A stretch of 64,000 nt of DNA from Aneurinibacillus sp. Ricciae_BoGa-3 (GCF_028421645.1 NZ_CP116887.1:2482001-2546000), one strand, 5' to 3'; shown: positions 41,734-51,442, counted from the first letter of the stretch. Made by a program: numbers and translations. Notes: a model not told the origin generated them from the letters alone.

Positions 41734-42444
41734 GTGAATATTATAAATATTATTGATCTTTCTCAAGAAATTTTTAAGGGGCAGCCCGTATACCCGGGTC
41801 ACCAACCGACCGTTATATTTCCTATGACAAAGTTAATGGCAAAAGATGATGGGAAATGGACATTTGCCGTAAACACCATTCTGATGTCTGAACATGCCGG
41901 AACTCATACGGATTCCTTTACACACATGGACCCGAGCCCTGACGCAAAATCAATCGAGCACCTACCTTTAAGCAGATTTTTAGGTCCTGCGGTGTGTATT
42001 GATGTGAGCCATGTTGCTGATTCAGAGTTTATTACCCGAAAAGACTTGGAAAAAGCCTGTGAAGAGGCAGACCTTACCATTCCTAAAGGGGGGACGGCAC
42101 TTCTTTATACAGGAACTTATCAGCGACACTTTCCTACGCCTGTCTATAATCAAAAGAATCCCGGTCTCGATCGAGAAGCTGCTGAATGGCTGGCAGATAA
42201 CGGAGTAATTAATATCGGAATCGACGCGGTGAGTATTGATGTAAGTCCACATAAAGGAGAAGAGTGGAAACCAGCCCATACCGTTTGCCGAGAACGAGGG
42301 ATATTGAACACAGAGAACTTAGGGGATCTTCAACCTGTAGCAGGAAAAAGCTTCTTTTACATTGGATTGCCGTTGAAAGTTCGCGGGGGTACAGCAGGGC
42401 CGACAAGAGCTGTGGCGTTAATGGATGTACAAATTAACGATTAG
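41734..42444 (+). CDS. Cyclase-family metal-dependent hydrolase (kynurenine formamidase/isatin hydrolase-like)
   Basis: The 236-residue protein has the family's metal-binding signature HAGTHTDSFTHMD near residue 60, the opening IDLSQEIFKGQPVYPGHQP and a late HTVCRERGI. Members hydrolyse amide or lactam bonds, for example N-formylkynurenine or isatin, so ring opening after hydroxylation by the neighbouring molybdenum enzyme is a reasonable role. The only usual start codon, GTG at 41734, sits inside the AAGGAGTGA Shine-Dalgarno sequence, leaving no spacing; an ATT or ATA at 41740-41745 would be at the normal distance. The true start is therefore uncertain. Confidence 0.82.
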   Translation: MNIINIIDLSQEIFKGQPVYPGHQPTVIFPMTKLMAKDDGKWTFAVNTILMSEHAGTHTDSFTHMDPSPDAKSIEHLPLSRFLGPAVCIDVSHVADSEFITRKDLEKACEEADLTIPKGGTALLYTGTYQRHFPTPVYNQKNPGLDREAAEWLADNGVINIGIDAVSIDVSPHKGEEWKPAHTVCRERGILNTENLGDLQPVAGKSFFYIGLPLKVRGGTAGPTRAVALMDVQIND

Positions 42445-42456
42445 GAGGAATTCATA

Positions 42457-42924
42457 GTGGTTATTGAAAGTGAATTCGAAGTGAAAGCATGTCGGGAAGA
42501 GGTTTGGAACTTTTTAATGGATACGGAATCATTAGCTCGGTGCTTGCCCGGGTGTGAAGAGGTTAAAGACATCGGCAACGGTATTTATCAAGCAGTTGCT
42601 GCTGTAAAGATTGCTTTTATGAAACTCAAATTTAACTTGAATGTTAGGATTACTGACATGAATGCTCCAGAGGAGTTATCTTCAGAAGTAGATGGAAAGC
42701 CAATGTCACTAGTAGGACAGCTTAAGATGAAAGCCAAGATGAATTTAACTACAGTCACCGACGGAGTAACCCAGGTGCAGTATCACATGGATATGAGTCT
42801 CTCTGGGAAGCTAGGTTCGTTAGGACAATCTGCTTTTCGTTCGAAGGCTACCGAAATGGGAGGGGAATTTGCCCAAAATATCCGTAAGCAGCTAGAAAAA
42901 AGTGAAAATGCAGAGACCGCTTAG
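42457..42924 (+). CDS. CoxG-like SRPBCC-fold protein
   Basis: The 155-residue protein matches the carbon monoxide dehydrogenase subunit G family: FEVKACREEVWNFLMDTESLARCLPGCEEV, then VKIAFMKLKFNLNVRITD, with a hydrophobic ligand-binding fold. CoxG proteins accompany molybdenum hydroxylases, may anchor the enzyme to the membrane and bind quinone or small molecules. A GTG start follows TAGGAGG. Confidence 0.88.
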   Translation: MVIESEFEVKACREEVWNFLMDTESLARCLPGCEEVKDIGNGIYQAVAAVKIAFMKLKFNLNVRITDMNAPEELSSEVDGKPMSLVGQLKMKAKMNLTTVTDGVTQVQYHMDMSLSGKLGSLGQSAFRSKATEMGGEFAQNIRKQLEKSENAETA

Positions 42925-42966
42925 TAGACTTTCTTAATTTAATACAAACGGAAGGAGTTGCAATCC

Positions 42967-43833
42967 ATGCCATTGGATTTTGAATGGGTTGAGCCGGAAA
43001 CACTTGATGAAGTAAAAGAGGCAATAGGTTCAGGTGATGAAGGAACAAGAATAGTCAGTGGGGGTACAGCCCTCTCTCTGATCATGAAGCAGGGAATTTA
43101 TGCACCTGAACGACTGGTGTGCTTAAAGCGTGTGAAGAACAACTTAAGCTACATCAAAACCGATGAACAAGGAAATCTACATATTGGTTCTATGACAACC
43201 TTGCGGGAAATTGAAGTCTCACCCATGGTGAAGGTATTTGCGCCTGTGATTACACAGGCACTTCAGCACGTAGCAAATCCCAGAATTCGTTATGTAGCAA
43301 GTATCGGAGGTAACTTGTCACATGGGGATGCTCATCTAGATTTACCCCCTATTCTTTTAGCTTTAGAGGCAAAGGTTAAGGCGGAAAGTACAGCAGGTGA
43401 ACGCTGGATTGAACTGAAAGATTTCTTTCAGGGGTACTATGTAACCTCGCTTAGGTCAGACGAAATATTAACAGAAGTTTTCATCCCAAAACCAGATCAC
43501 AGATTGATTGGTACTTATTATAAGTACACGACTTTATCAAATGATGACTGGCCCACATTAGGCGTTGCAGCATTTGTAAAGAGGGATGACGATAAAATCG
43601 CGGATATACGCCTTGTTATAAGCGCTGTAACAGATGTGCCAAATCGTTTGGTAGAAATCGAAGATATGTTAATAGGACAAGAAGCGACAGAGGCCCTACT
43701 TGATGAAGCTGGACAAAGTGCATGTGAGCTCATAGAACCGTTGGAGGATCTTAGAGGATCTGTTTGGTATAAAAAGGAAATGGCTAAGGTCCATATTCGC
43801 CGAGTGCTTAAAGAATTAATCTTGAGAGCTTAA
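42967..43833 (+). CDS. Molybdenum hydroxylase, FAD-binding medium subunit (CoxM/XdhB type)
   Basis: The 288-residue protein has the FAD-binding signature of the family: RIVSGGTALSLIMKQG near the start, and ANPRIRYVASIGGNLSHGDAHLD with the pyrophosphate-binding glycines. It passes electrons from the 2Fe-2S subunit to an acceptor. ATG at 42967 is correctly spaced from GAAGGAG; an upstream TTG is in frame but badly spaced. Confidence 0.92.
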   Translation: MPLDFEWVEPETLDEVKEAIGSGDEGTRIVSGGTALSLIMKQGIYAPERLVCLKRVKNNLSYIKTDEQGNLHIGSMTTLREIEVSPMVKVFAPVITQALQHVANPRIRYVASIGGNLSHGDAHLDLPPILLALEAKVKAESTAGERWIELKDFFQGYYVTSLRSDEILTEVFIPKPDHRLIGTYYKYTTLSNDDWPTLGVAAFVKRDDDKIADIRLVISAVTDVPNRLVEIEDMLIGQEATEALLDEAGQSACELIEPLEDLRGSVWYKKEMAKVHIRRVLKELILRA

Positions 43834-43846
43834 GGGAGGGCGCAGT

Positions 43847-46213
43847 GTGTCTGTTTTAGGAAAATCCCCTAAAAGGGTGGAATCAAAGGCTAAGGTAACA
43901 GGGCGGACTGAGTATGTGATGAATATGGAGATGCCGGGAATGCTCCATATCAAAGTATTACGCAGTACAATTCCCCATGGATTGGTTAAGCGAATCGATG
44001 TAAGCGCTGCTGAACAGATTGAAGGAGTAGTGAAGGTAGTCACCGGGGAAGATTTAAAATCAATGAATATTAATCCTTATTTTGGGCCCGCCTTCCGCGA
44101 CCAACCTGTGCTCGCTATTGATAAGGTTAGATATGTTGGTGATCCTGTTGCCGCTGTTATTGCTCAGGATCCAAAAATTGCTGCAGATGCTTTAAATTAT
44201 ATTGATGTTGAGTATGAAGAACTTGAACCGGTATTTGATGTTCTGGAAGCAGCCAAAGAAGGCGCTCCTATTATTCATGAAGTTATTCGTCCCGCTGGGA
44301 GCTTTGCCGATTTAAAGAATTTGCTGCCTAAAGAAAATAGTAATGTGAGCATTCACTTTAAACTTCGCCATGGAGACACACAAAAGGGATTTGAAGAGGC
44401 GGATCATATCTTTGAAGACACCTTTACTACTCCGCCAGCCGTTCATTTGCCAATGGAGCAGCATGTAGCATTAGCTTATGTCGAACCAGACGGCAGAATG
44501 AATTTATGGACGGCAAACCAAAGTCCTTCCTTTGTTAGAAGTGAGGTTGCGCATGTTCTGAACATACCAGAGAGTCGTTTGCGAGTAAGAGTTCCTTATC
44601 TTGGTGGTGGATTCGGAACAAAGCTCTATGTGAAGATTGAGGCCCTCGTGGCTGTTTGTGCTTTAATTGTTAGAAAGCCAGTTAAATTAGCGTTAACGAT
44701 GGAAGAAGTTTTTATAACATTAACAAAACATGGAACCGTTTTCAAAATGAAAACAGGGGTTACCAATGATGGTAGAATCGTGGCGCGTCACTGTGCAGTA
44801 TATTGGGATGGCGGCGCTTATGCGGATATTGGCCCCCGGGTAACTCAGAAATCTGGCTTTACAGCAGCAGGCCCTTATGACATTCCAAATGTAGATATTG
44901 ATTCTTATCAGGTGTATACGAACAAAGCTCCGGCGGGTGCATTCCGAGGCTTTGGCATTCCGCAGCTTGTTTGGGCCTATGAGTCCCAAATGGATATCAT
45001 TGCAGAAAAAATGGGATGGGATCCTTTAGATTTCCGGCGCAAGCAAGTATTAGTGGAAGGCAGTACACATGCCACAGGGCAAAAGATGACCTCAGTTGGA
45101 TTGGATAAAATTATTGAACAATTAAACACAAGCATTGGTTGGGAAGAGTATTTTGCAAAAAGGGAGCAAGGACTCATTAAAAAAAATGGTAGTAAAATCC
45201 GAGCAAAAGGAGTTGCGATCGGGCTTAAAGCCGTATTAACACCATCCATTTCGGGGGCTATCGTAAACTTGTTTGCCGATGGAAGTGCATCGGTTTACTG
45301 CAGTACAGTGGATATGGGGCAAGGATCGGATACAATGATGGGCCAAATTGCTGCTGAGGTCCTCGGACTTCCAAGAGAAAAGGTTCATGTGACACATCCG
45401 GATACCGATTTTACCCCTTACGATACCATTACCGCCGCCAGCCGCTCTACTTTTTATATGGGAAATGCAATCTATAAGGCTGCAGAGGAAGTAAAAAAAC
45501 AAATTCTTGACTTTGCTGCAAATCATTTTAGTGTTCAGCCAGACCAGTTAATTCTAAAGGATGAAAAAGTGATCATGGCTGATCAGCCTGAATTAAATAT
45601 GACGCTCAAGGATGCCATCAAAGGAATATTCCATATGCCAGCTGGAGCTGTTATTGGTCGCTATGTGTTTGAAAGCCATTATAAAAGCCCGGATCCGGAA
45701 ACAGGGCAGTCAGACGATGTTGCCATCTTTTGGTTCCCTGGTGGAACGGCAGTTGAGATTGAAGTGGATACCGAAACAGGAAAAATTGATGTATTGCAAC
45801 TAATCTCCGCCGGAGATGTAGGAAAAGCGATCAATCCATTCCTTGTCCATCAGCAGCTATATGGCGCGGCGATTATGCAGTTAGGGCAAGCACTGTTTGA
45901 GGAATGCCAATTTGACTATGGCCAAATGATTAACGCTAATATGGCGGATTATAAAGTCCCAACCTTTAAGGATCTACCTCAGCATAACGAAACGATTATC
46001 GTAGAGGTTCCTCATCCGGAAGGTCCGTTTGGTGCAAAGGGTGTAGGTGAAACTGCAACGTTTGGTGTTATGCCAGCCATTGCGAGCGCACTTTATCATG
46101 CAACAGGTGCACGGGTTAAAGACATTCCACTAACTCCTGAACGTGTTCTCCGAGCTATCAAAGAAGCCGAAAATTCGGCAAGTAGCAGTGAGAAACAAAC
46201 AATTAAAGGGTGA
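43847..46213 (+). CDS. Molybdenum hydroxylase, molybdopterin-binding large subunit (XdhA/CoxL family)
   Basis: The 788-residue protein has the normal large-subunit length. GGGFGTK and GAFRGFGIPQ are cofactor-binding loops, GQGSDTMMGQIAAEVLG is the later loop, and GAKGVGETATFGVMPAI contains the catalytic glutamate of the family. The CO-dehydrogenase motif with cysteine (AYRCAFR) is absent, so CO oxidation is excluded and hydroxylation of an aromatic ring or aldehyde carbon with water-derived oxygen is expected. A GTG start follows GGGAGGG. The substrate is unknown; context suggests a nitrogen heterocycle or an aromatic acid. Confidence 0.93.
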   Translation: MSVLGKSPKRVESKAKVTGRTEYVMNMEMPGMLHIKVLRSTIPHGLVKRIDVSAAEQIEGVVKVVTGEDLKSMNINPYFGPAFRDQPVLAIDKVRYVGDPVAAVIAQDPKIAADALNYIDVEYEELEPVFDVLEAAKEGAPIIHEVIRPAGSFADLKNLLPKENSNVSIHFKLRHGDTQKGFEEADHIFEDTFTTPPAVHLPMEQHVALAYVEPDGRMNLWTANQSPSFVRSEVAHVLNIPESRLRVRVPYLGGGFGTKLYVKIEALVAVCALIVRKPVKLALTMEEVFITLTKHGTVFKMKTGVTNDGRIVARHCAVYWDGGAYADIGPRVTQKSGFTAAGPYDIPNVDIDSYQVYTNKAPAGAFRGFGIPQLVWAYESQMDIIAEKMGWDPLDFRRKQVLVEGSTHATGQKMTSVGLDKIIEQLNTSIGWEEYFAKREQGLIKKNGSKIRAKGVAIGLKAVLTPSISGAIVNLFADGSASVYCSTVDMGQGSDTMMGQIAAEVLGLPREKVHVTHPDTDFTPYDTITAASRSTFYMGNAIYKAAEEVKKQILDFAANHFSVQPDQLILKDEKVIMADQPELNMTLKDAIKGIFHMPAGAVIGRYVFESHYKSPDPETGQSDDVAIFWFPGGTAVEIEVDTETGKIDVLQLISAGDVGKAINPFLVHQQLYGAAIMQLGQALFEECQFDYGQMINANMADYKVPTFKDLPQHNETIIVEVPHPEGPFGAKGVGETATFGVMPAIASALYHATGARVKDIPLTPERVLRAIKEAENSASSSEKQTIKG

Positions 46214-46220
46214 TCTATAG

Positions 46221-46721
46221 ATGAAAAAACAAGTGAATTTCACACTGAACGGGAAAAAGGTGACTGCACTGGTATCACCTAGCGACACGCTGTTGGAAGT
46301 TTTGAGAGATCAATTTCAGATGTATGGAGCAAGGGAAACCTGTGCTTTAGGTCTTTGCGGGGTTTGTACGGTGCAGGTCTCTGGTAACCCGGTAAGCAGT
46401 TGCTTATATTTGGCACCATTTGTGGATGGTGAAGAAGTTTTAACTGTCGAAGGTTTAGAGTCTACGACCGGAGAACTTCACCCAGTCCAAGAAGCCTTCT
46501 ACCAAAAAACCGGATTCCAGTGCGGCTATTGCACCTCCGGTATGATTCTAATGGCGAAGAAGCTGCTTGAGGAAAATCCTCATCCTACAGACGATGAAAT
46601 CAAGGAATATATGGTTGGTAACATTTGCCGTTGTGCTAGTTATAAGCAAATAATGGAAGCAATACACGAAGCAGGCAGGTTATTAGAAGGGGATAAACAA
46701 GCAAAACTTTTAAATGTTTAA
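46221..46721 (+). CDS. Molybdenum hydroxylase, [2Fe-2S] small subunit (CoxS/XdhC-type ferredoxin)
   Basis: The 166-residue protein binds two [2Fe-2S] clusters. The plant-ferredoxin-type ligands are in CALGLCGVC plus a later cysteine in SSCLYLAPF; the second cluster uses CGYCTSGM and CRCASY. It carries electrons between the molybdenum and FAD subunits. The short gap to the large-subunit gene indicates one transcript. Confidence 0.95.
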   Translation: MKKQVNFTLNGKKVTALVSPSDTLLEVLRDQFQMYGARETCALGLCGVCTVQVSGNPVSSCLYLAPFVDGEEVLTVEGLESTTGELHPVQEAFYQKTGFQCGYCTSGMILMAKKLLEENPHPTDDEIKEYMVGNICRCASYKQIMEAIHEAGRLLEGDKQAKLLNV

Positions 46722-46765
46722 AAAGTAAAAAGGTAGTGCAACGAAATAAAAATGGAGGTTATTCT

Positions 46766-48076
46766 GTGAAAGACTCGGATGGTGCAAAACTAAGGAGTAA
46801 TTGGACACCTTACCAGTGGAGTATTGTACTGCTTCTGCTTCTGGGCTTGATTCTATCGGCTGTTGATCGAGTGAATATATCGGTTACCATTTCCTATTGG
46901 ATAAAAAATAAAACGATGACAGCTGCGGAGGCTGGACTGATTCAATCCATTTTTGGTTGGTCCATTATATTCTTTTTATTGTTTGCCGGGCCTATTGTTG
47001 ACAAATTTCATCCGAGAAAAGTACTTCCTTTAGGGGTTGTTCTTTGGTCTATCGCTACATTTATTTCCGGTTTCACTACCAAGTTTTCAGTGCTTGCGGG
47101 TTCCCGAGCCCTGCTGGGTCTCGGTGAATCCACTCTTCTGCCGTCGGCACCTAAACTAATTGTAGAAAATATCCAGGATAAAGATAGGAGTAAGGCTATA
47201 AGTCTCTATTATTCTGGAAATAAAATTGGCCCTACAGTTGGTATTCCGTTGGCCTCATTTCTCTTGGTTGCTTACGGTTGGCAGATGGTATTTTATATTA
47301 CGGGTGTTATTGGGTTAGTTTGGGTAGGTTTATGGTTTGCGATTTACCGCAAGAATAAAGGAATTGAAGTATCCGAGACACCATCTGCAAATCCATCAGG
47401 TAAAGTCAAATGGTCAAAATTATTTGCTTACAGAAATACATGGGCTTTAATCCTGGGCCAATTTGGATATTTATATGTTTTTTATGTATTTGTTACGTGG
47501 CTGCCAGGGTATCTTGTTCTGCAGCATCATATTAGCATTGGCAACAGCGGTTCTTTGGGATCCTTGCCATTCATTATTGCTATCGTTACCACTCTTCTGG
47601 GTGGTTGGGTGGCCGATAAATGGATTATGAAAACCCAAAATAAAACTTTGGTGCGAAAAACGATCATTGGCGGTGGAATGGCGCTTAGTACGATTTTTAT
47701 TATTATTGCCGCTTATGCACAAGCCATAGTGCCTGCGATCATCTTCCTTTCATTGACTATGGCTGCAATGGGCCTGGTTACAGGTAGTGTTAATGCTTTG
47801 CCTATGGATTTAGCGCCTAGGGAAATTGTCTCTTCCCTTAGTTCCCTGCAGAATTTTGGTGGGAATCTAGGTGCTGCTGTAGCCCCATTGGTAACAGGCA
47901 TTCTATACAATGTGACGAAAAGTTTTGAAATACCTTTAATTATCACAGGATTAATCGCTTTAATTTTTGGCGTAGGTTCTTATCTTTTAATTCTCACAAA
48001 GGTAGAGAAATCCTATGGTTCGATAAAAACAGATGATGTAGATGGCTATACGATTAAAACAGAAGTGACAGGTTAA
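46766..48076 (+). CDS. MFS transporter (anion:cation symporter type)
   Basis: The 436-residue protein has about 12 segments, an early LILSAVDRVNISVTISYW typical of the ACS family (charged DRVN in segment 1), and LFAGPIVDKFHPRKV after segment 2. GTG at 46766 is used because ATGGAGG is at good spacing; an upstream in-frame start has none. Its place inside the operon argues for uptake of the operon's substrate. Confidence 0.9.
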   Translation: MKDSDGAKLRSNWTPYQWSIVLLLLLGLILSAVDRVNISVTISYWIKNKTMTAAEAGLIQSIFGWSIIFFLLFAGPIVDKFHPRKVLPLGVVLWSIATFISGFTTKFSVLAGSRALLGLGESTLLPSAPKLIVENIQDKDRSKAISLYYSGNKIGPTVGIPLASFLLVAYGWQMVFYITGVIGLVWVGLWFAIYRKNKGIEVSETPSANPSGKVKWSKLFAYRNTWALILGQFGYLYVFYVFVTWLPGYLVLQHHISIGNSGSLGSLPFIIAIVTTLLGGWVADKWIMKTQNKTLVRKTIIGGGMALSTIFIIIAAYAQAIVPAIIFLSLTMAAMGLVTGSVNALPMDLAPREIVSSLSSLQNFGGNLGAAVAPLVTGILYNVTKSFEIPLIITGLIALIFGVGSYLLILTKVEKSYGSIKTDDVDGYTIKTEVTG

Positions 48077-48099
48077 TCGCCGGAACAGGAGGATTCGTT

Positions 48100-49554
48100 T
48101 TGAAAGATTCTGCTGAAGCAAATCCACTAGATTTGCGTGTTTGGTTAGATCAAGTACGGGAATTTGGAGAATTAAAGGATGTGTATGGAGCCGACTGGAA
48201 GTTAGAGTTGGGAGCGATCAGTGAGCTTAATGTAAAAAGGGAAAATAACCCTGCTTTATTATTCGATCAAATTCCGGGCTATCCTGATGGATTTCGCGTC
48301 TTAACTTGCAGTACTAGCAGTCCTGCGAGACTTTCGTCCATTCTCCGGCTGGATATTGAGAAGACGCATGATGGTTTGGTTCAGCAACTGCGCGGCAAGC
48401 CAAAGCAATGGGTTGCTGAAGCCCCTAAGTTTGATCCTGTTTACACAGAAAAGGGACCGATATTTGAAAACATTCAACGAGATGAGTCGGTTAATGTGCT
48501 CTCATTTCCTTCTCCTCTATGGCATGAAAAAGATGGCGGTCGCTATATCGGGACAGGATGTTCGGTTGTCACCAAAGATTATGATTCCGATTGGGTAAAC
48601 GTAGGAACGTATCGTGTGATGATTCATGATGATAAACATGTTGGCCTTGATATGGTTCCAGGCAAACATGGCCATATCCAATATCAAAAATTCATGCAAG
48701 CAAACGAACCTTTCCCAGTGGCTATATGTATTGGTGCAGATCCACTTCATTACTTAATTTCAGGTATTGAGGTTCCATTTGGAATGTGCGAATACAATTA
48801 CATCGGTGCGATCTTAAATAAACCGGTACAAGTGGTCAAAGGAGAACTTACCGGATTACCAATTCCCGCTTCAGCGGAGATTGTTCTTGAAGGTTGGGTT
48901 TACCCGGGTGCAGAAAAGATAGAAGGTCCGTTCGGAGAGTTTCATGGATACTATCCAGGCAAGCTAACTACGGCTCCTGTTGTAAAAATTGATCGCGTTT
49001 ACTACCGGAATCAACCGATCATCGTAGGGAGTCCCCCTGCCAAGCCACCGAATGATTATTCTTACTCTAAAGCAGTAATGAGATCCGCCTTGCTGTTTGA
49101 GGCACTAATCGCCGGTGGAGTTCCTGATGTCAAAGGTGTGTGGGCTCACGAAATTGGCGGAGCGCGGATGTTTACCGTCGTATCCATTAAACAGCGATAT
49201 GCAGGTCATGCGAAACAGGCAGGTCATATATTAAGCCAGTGTGGAGTAGGTGCATATTTAGGGCGCTATTCTATTGTGGTTGATGAAGATATTGATCCGG
49301 CGAACCTACAGGAAGTAATGTGGGCTGTTGCAACAAGAACAGATCCTGACCTCGACATTGATATTATCAAAAGATCAGTGGGGTCGAAAAATGATCCGAT
49401 GTTCGTTACGTATCAATCTAAAACGGCGTTTAGTTCAAGGGCAATTATTGATGCCTGTCGTCCGTTCGATTATTTAAATGAGTTTCCGGAAGTAGCAGAA
49501 GCGAGCAAAGAATTACAAGAACAAATCAAATCTAAATGGAAAGAACTTTTCTAA
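48100..49554 (+). CDS. UbiD-family prenylated-FMN-dependent decarboxylase
   Basis: The 484-residue protein has the UbiD pattern: ALLFDQIPGYPDGFRVLTC near the start, WVNVGTYRVMIHDDKHVGLDMVPGKHGHIQYQKF (cofactor and metal region), IGADPLHYLISG, EGPFGEFHGYY and a C-terminal VSIKQRYAGHAKQAG block. It would remove or add CO2 on an aromatic or heteroaromatic acid. A TTG start follows CAGGAGG. No ubiX homologue (prenyl-FMN synthesis) is visible in the window, so the cofactor must be made elsewhere. Its presence supports an aromatic carboxylate in this pathway. Confidence 0.93.
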   Translation: MKDSAEANPLDLRVWLDQVREFGELKDVYGADWKLELGAISELNVKRENNPALLFDQIPGYPDGFRVLTCSTSSPARLSSILRLDIEKTHDGLVQQLRGKPKQWVAEAPKFDPVYTEKGPIFENIQRDESVNVLSFPSPLWHEKDGGRYIGTGCSVVTKDYDSDWVNVGTYRVMIHDDKHVGLDMVPGKHGHIQYQKFMQANEPFPVAICIGADPLHYLISGIEVPFGMCEYNYIGAILNKPVQVVKGELTGLPIPASAEIVLEGWVYPGAEKIEGPFGEFHGYYPGKLTTAPVVKIDRVYYRNQPIIVGSPPAKPPNDYSYSKAVMRSALLFEALIAGGVPDVKGVWAHEIGGARMFTVVSIKQRYAGHAKQAGHILSQCGVGAYLGRYSIVVDEDIDPANLQEVMWAVATRTDPDLDIDIIKRSVGSKNDPMFVTYQSKTAFSSRAIIDACRPFDYLNEFPEVAEASKELQEQIKSKWKELF

Positions 49555-49566
49555 AGGAGCGGTACA

Positions 49567-50271
49567 ATGGTAGGTCAGTTGGGATTCGGTTTCATTGAAA
49601 AAATTGAACGAGTTGATGGAGATTTAATCACGAAATTAGCACATACGGATGCAGCTAATATCACAGATGCTCAACATCGAACCGGATCTATGGATCCAGG
49701 GATAAAGCCAATTGCAGCAGGAAAAAAAATTATAGGTTCAGCCATTACAGTTGAACTTCCAATGGGGGATAATCTAATGCTTTATAAAGCATTAGATTTG
49801 GCACAGCTCGGTGATATTTTAGTTGTAAATACAAATGGAAACGATTCCAAGGCAATATGGGGAGAGTTGATGACAAAATCGGCCATGACGTTACAGTTAG
49901 GCGGACTTGTGGTCGATGGGCTAATTCGTGATGGTCATGCTAATCGTTTGCTAGACTTTCCAATTTTTTGCCGGGGAACCTCCCCGGTCAGTGTAGAGAA
50001 AAACGGTCCCGGATTCGTAAATGGTGAAATTACGTGCGGAGGAGTAGTCGTTCGACCCGGTGATGTTATTGTTGGTGACGATGATGGTGTTGTCGTTGTT
50101 AACAGGTGTCATATCCATTCTGTGATTGAAAATTTGCAAAAGATTGAGGAGCGCGAGTTGCTCCGTACCAAAGAAATTGCGGGGGGTCAAGTACTTCCGA
50201 AATGGTTTGCTGCGACGATGCAGGATAAAGGATTAGTACCTGGTATGAAAAAAGAGAAAATACTCGAGTAG
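49567..50271 (+). CDS. RraA-like/4-hydroxy-4-methyl-2-oxoglutarate aldolase-family protein
   Basis: The 234-residue protein has the RraA fold marks GSAITVELPMGDNLMLYKALDLAQLGDILVVN, WGELMTKSAMTLQLGGLVVDGLIRD (glycine-rich and catalytic RD), and VRPGDVIVGDDDGVVVV. Family members cleave 4-carboxy-4-hydroxy-2-oxoadipate-type products, perform 2-oxo-acid chemistry, or bind RNase E. In this operon a retro-aldol or decarboxylation step on a ring-opening product is more likely. It lies 12 bp behind the UbiD gene. Confidence 0.88.
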   Translation: MVGQLGFGFIEKIERVDGDLITKLAHTDAANITDAQHRTGSMDPGIKPIAAGKKIIGSAITVELPMGDNLMLYKALDLAQLGDILVVNTNGNDSKAIWGELMTKSAMTLQLGGLVVDGLIRDGHANRLLDFPIFCRGTSPVSVEKNGPGFVNGEITCGGVVVRPGDVIVGDDDGVVVVNRCHIHSVIENLQKIEERELLRTKEIAGGQVLPKWFAATMQDKGLVPGMKKEKILE

Positions 50272-50289
50272 TTCTGGGAGTGAATTTTC

Positions 50290-51429
50290 GTGAAAGAACT
50301 TAAAATGATATGCAGCGCTGTGGAAAAAATGGGAATAGAGGGGAAAAAGGTGGCTATGGCTACCGTTGTAGCTGTTAAAGGTTCAGCTTATCGCAGGCCT
50401 GGTGCAAGGATGGTTGTGTCTGAAGATGGGGAATCATTTGGAATGATTGGTGGAGGCTGTTTTGATGCGGATATAAAGGAAACAGCATTAGAAGTGATAG
50501 AAACAGGAATTCCCAAGCTTCGTCTTTACGATATGGCTGATGACCATGTATGGGGGCTTGGACTTGGCTGTAATGGTAGTGTCTATGTTCTTGTTGAATC
50601 TTTAACTGTGGAACTAGGTGAGGAATTGCTGGATAAGCTCGGCCAATGCATTGCCAATCGAACCGGATTAACTATTGAACACCTATTCTCGAGGCCTCTC
50701 GATTTTAAGTTTGATGAAGAACATAATCAAATCTCTATACAGCGAGTCTACCAGGAAATTAACTCAGGAACTGACCTGATAAGTCAGTTGGGCGATCATC
50801 ATCTCTTTGTTGAAAGTATTGAATCTGCACCACGATTGCTTATATTCGGAGCTGGTCATGATGTTGTTCCTGTTGTTGAGCTTGCTTCTAGGGCAGGTTT
50901 TGATGTTACGGTGGTCGATCAACGTTCAGTTTTTCTGAACAATGATCGGTTTCCGCGTGCTGAAAATTTTATACATGCCCATCCAGAAGAATACGATACG
51001 AAAATAAATTTGTTTACAAACGACTATGCTTTATTCATGTCGCATCGTATCGATATAGATGCGCAGGCTTTTCAATATTGTTCTCAGTATCCTCTAAAAT
51101 ACTTTGGCTTTCTCGGTCCAAAACGAAGAGCTCAAAAAATTATAAAAGAAATGATTCAGATTGATGAGGTAACCTTGAACTCCATTCAAAATCGTATTTT
51201 TGCCCCAATAGGTCTTGACCTGGGTGCAGAAACAGCAGAGGAAGTGGCACATAGTATTGTGTCTGAGCTGTTGGCTATAAAAAACGGTAGAAATCCCATA
51301 TTTCTTCGCGAAAAGGAAGGAAATATACATGATGAGTCACGTGAAGACTCTCATACGATTACTCAAATAAGCAATGACAACCAACACCAAAAGAGAAGGG
51401 CTACAGATAGTTTCGTCTGTATGTTATAG
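50290..51429 (+). CDS. xdhC: XdhC/CoxI-family molybdenum hydroxylase maturation factor
   Basis: The 379-residue protein has an N-terminal XdhC/CoxI domain (VAMATVVAVKGSAYRRPGARM, FGMIGGGCFDADI) and a C-terminal Rossmann-type domain (RLLIFGAGHDVVPVVELASRAGFDVTVVDQR, KYFGFLGPKRRAQKI). Such proteins bind the molybdenum cofactor, promote its sulfuration and insert it into the hydroxylase. A GTG start. Together with moaA and the MobA-like gene it completes the cofactor support for the enzyme at 42967-46721. Confidence 0.92.
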   Translation: MKELKMICSAVEKMGIEGKKVAMATVVAVKGSAYRRPGARMVVSEDGESFGMIGGGCFDADIKETALEVIETGIPKLRLYDMADDHVWGLGLGCNGSVYVLVESLTVELGEELLDKLGQCIANRTGLTIEHLFSRPLDFKFDEEHNQISIQRVYQEINSGTDLISQLGDHHLFVESIESAPRLLIFGAGHDVVPVVELASRAGFDVTVVDQRSVFLNNDRFPRAENFIHAHPEEYDTKINLFTNDYALFMSHRIDIDAQAFQYCSQYPLKYFGFLGPKRRAQKIIKEMIQIDEVTLNSIQNRIFAPIGLDLGAETAEEVAHSIVSELLAIKNGRNPIFLREKEGNIHDESREDSHTITQISNDNQHQKRRATDSFVCML

Positions 51430-51442
51430 TGGTGAGTTAATT

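Noticed and set aside
43990-44015. cre-like sequence (TGTAAGCGCTGCT)
   Set aside because: It lies inside the large-subunit coding region, away from a promoter; similar matches inside genes near 29175 and 39078 were also set aside.
42967-46721. Carbon monoxide dehydrogenase (coxMLS)
   Set aside because: The large subunit lacks the cysteine-containing AYRCAFR loop of true CO dehydrogenases; only the general hydroxylase motifs are present.
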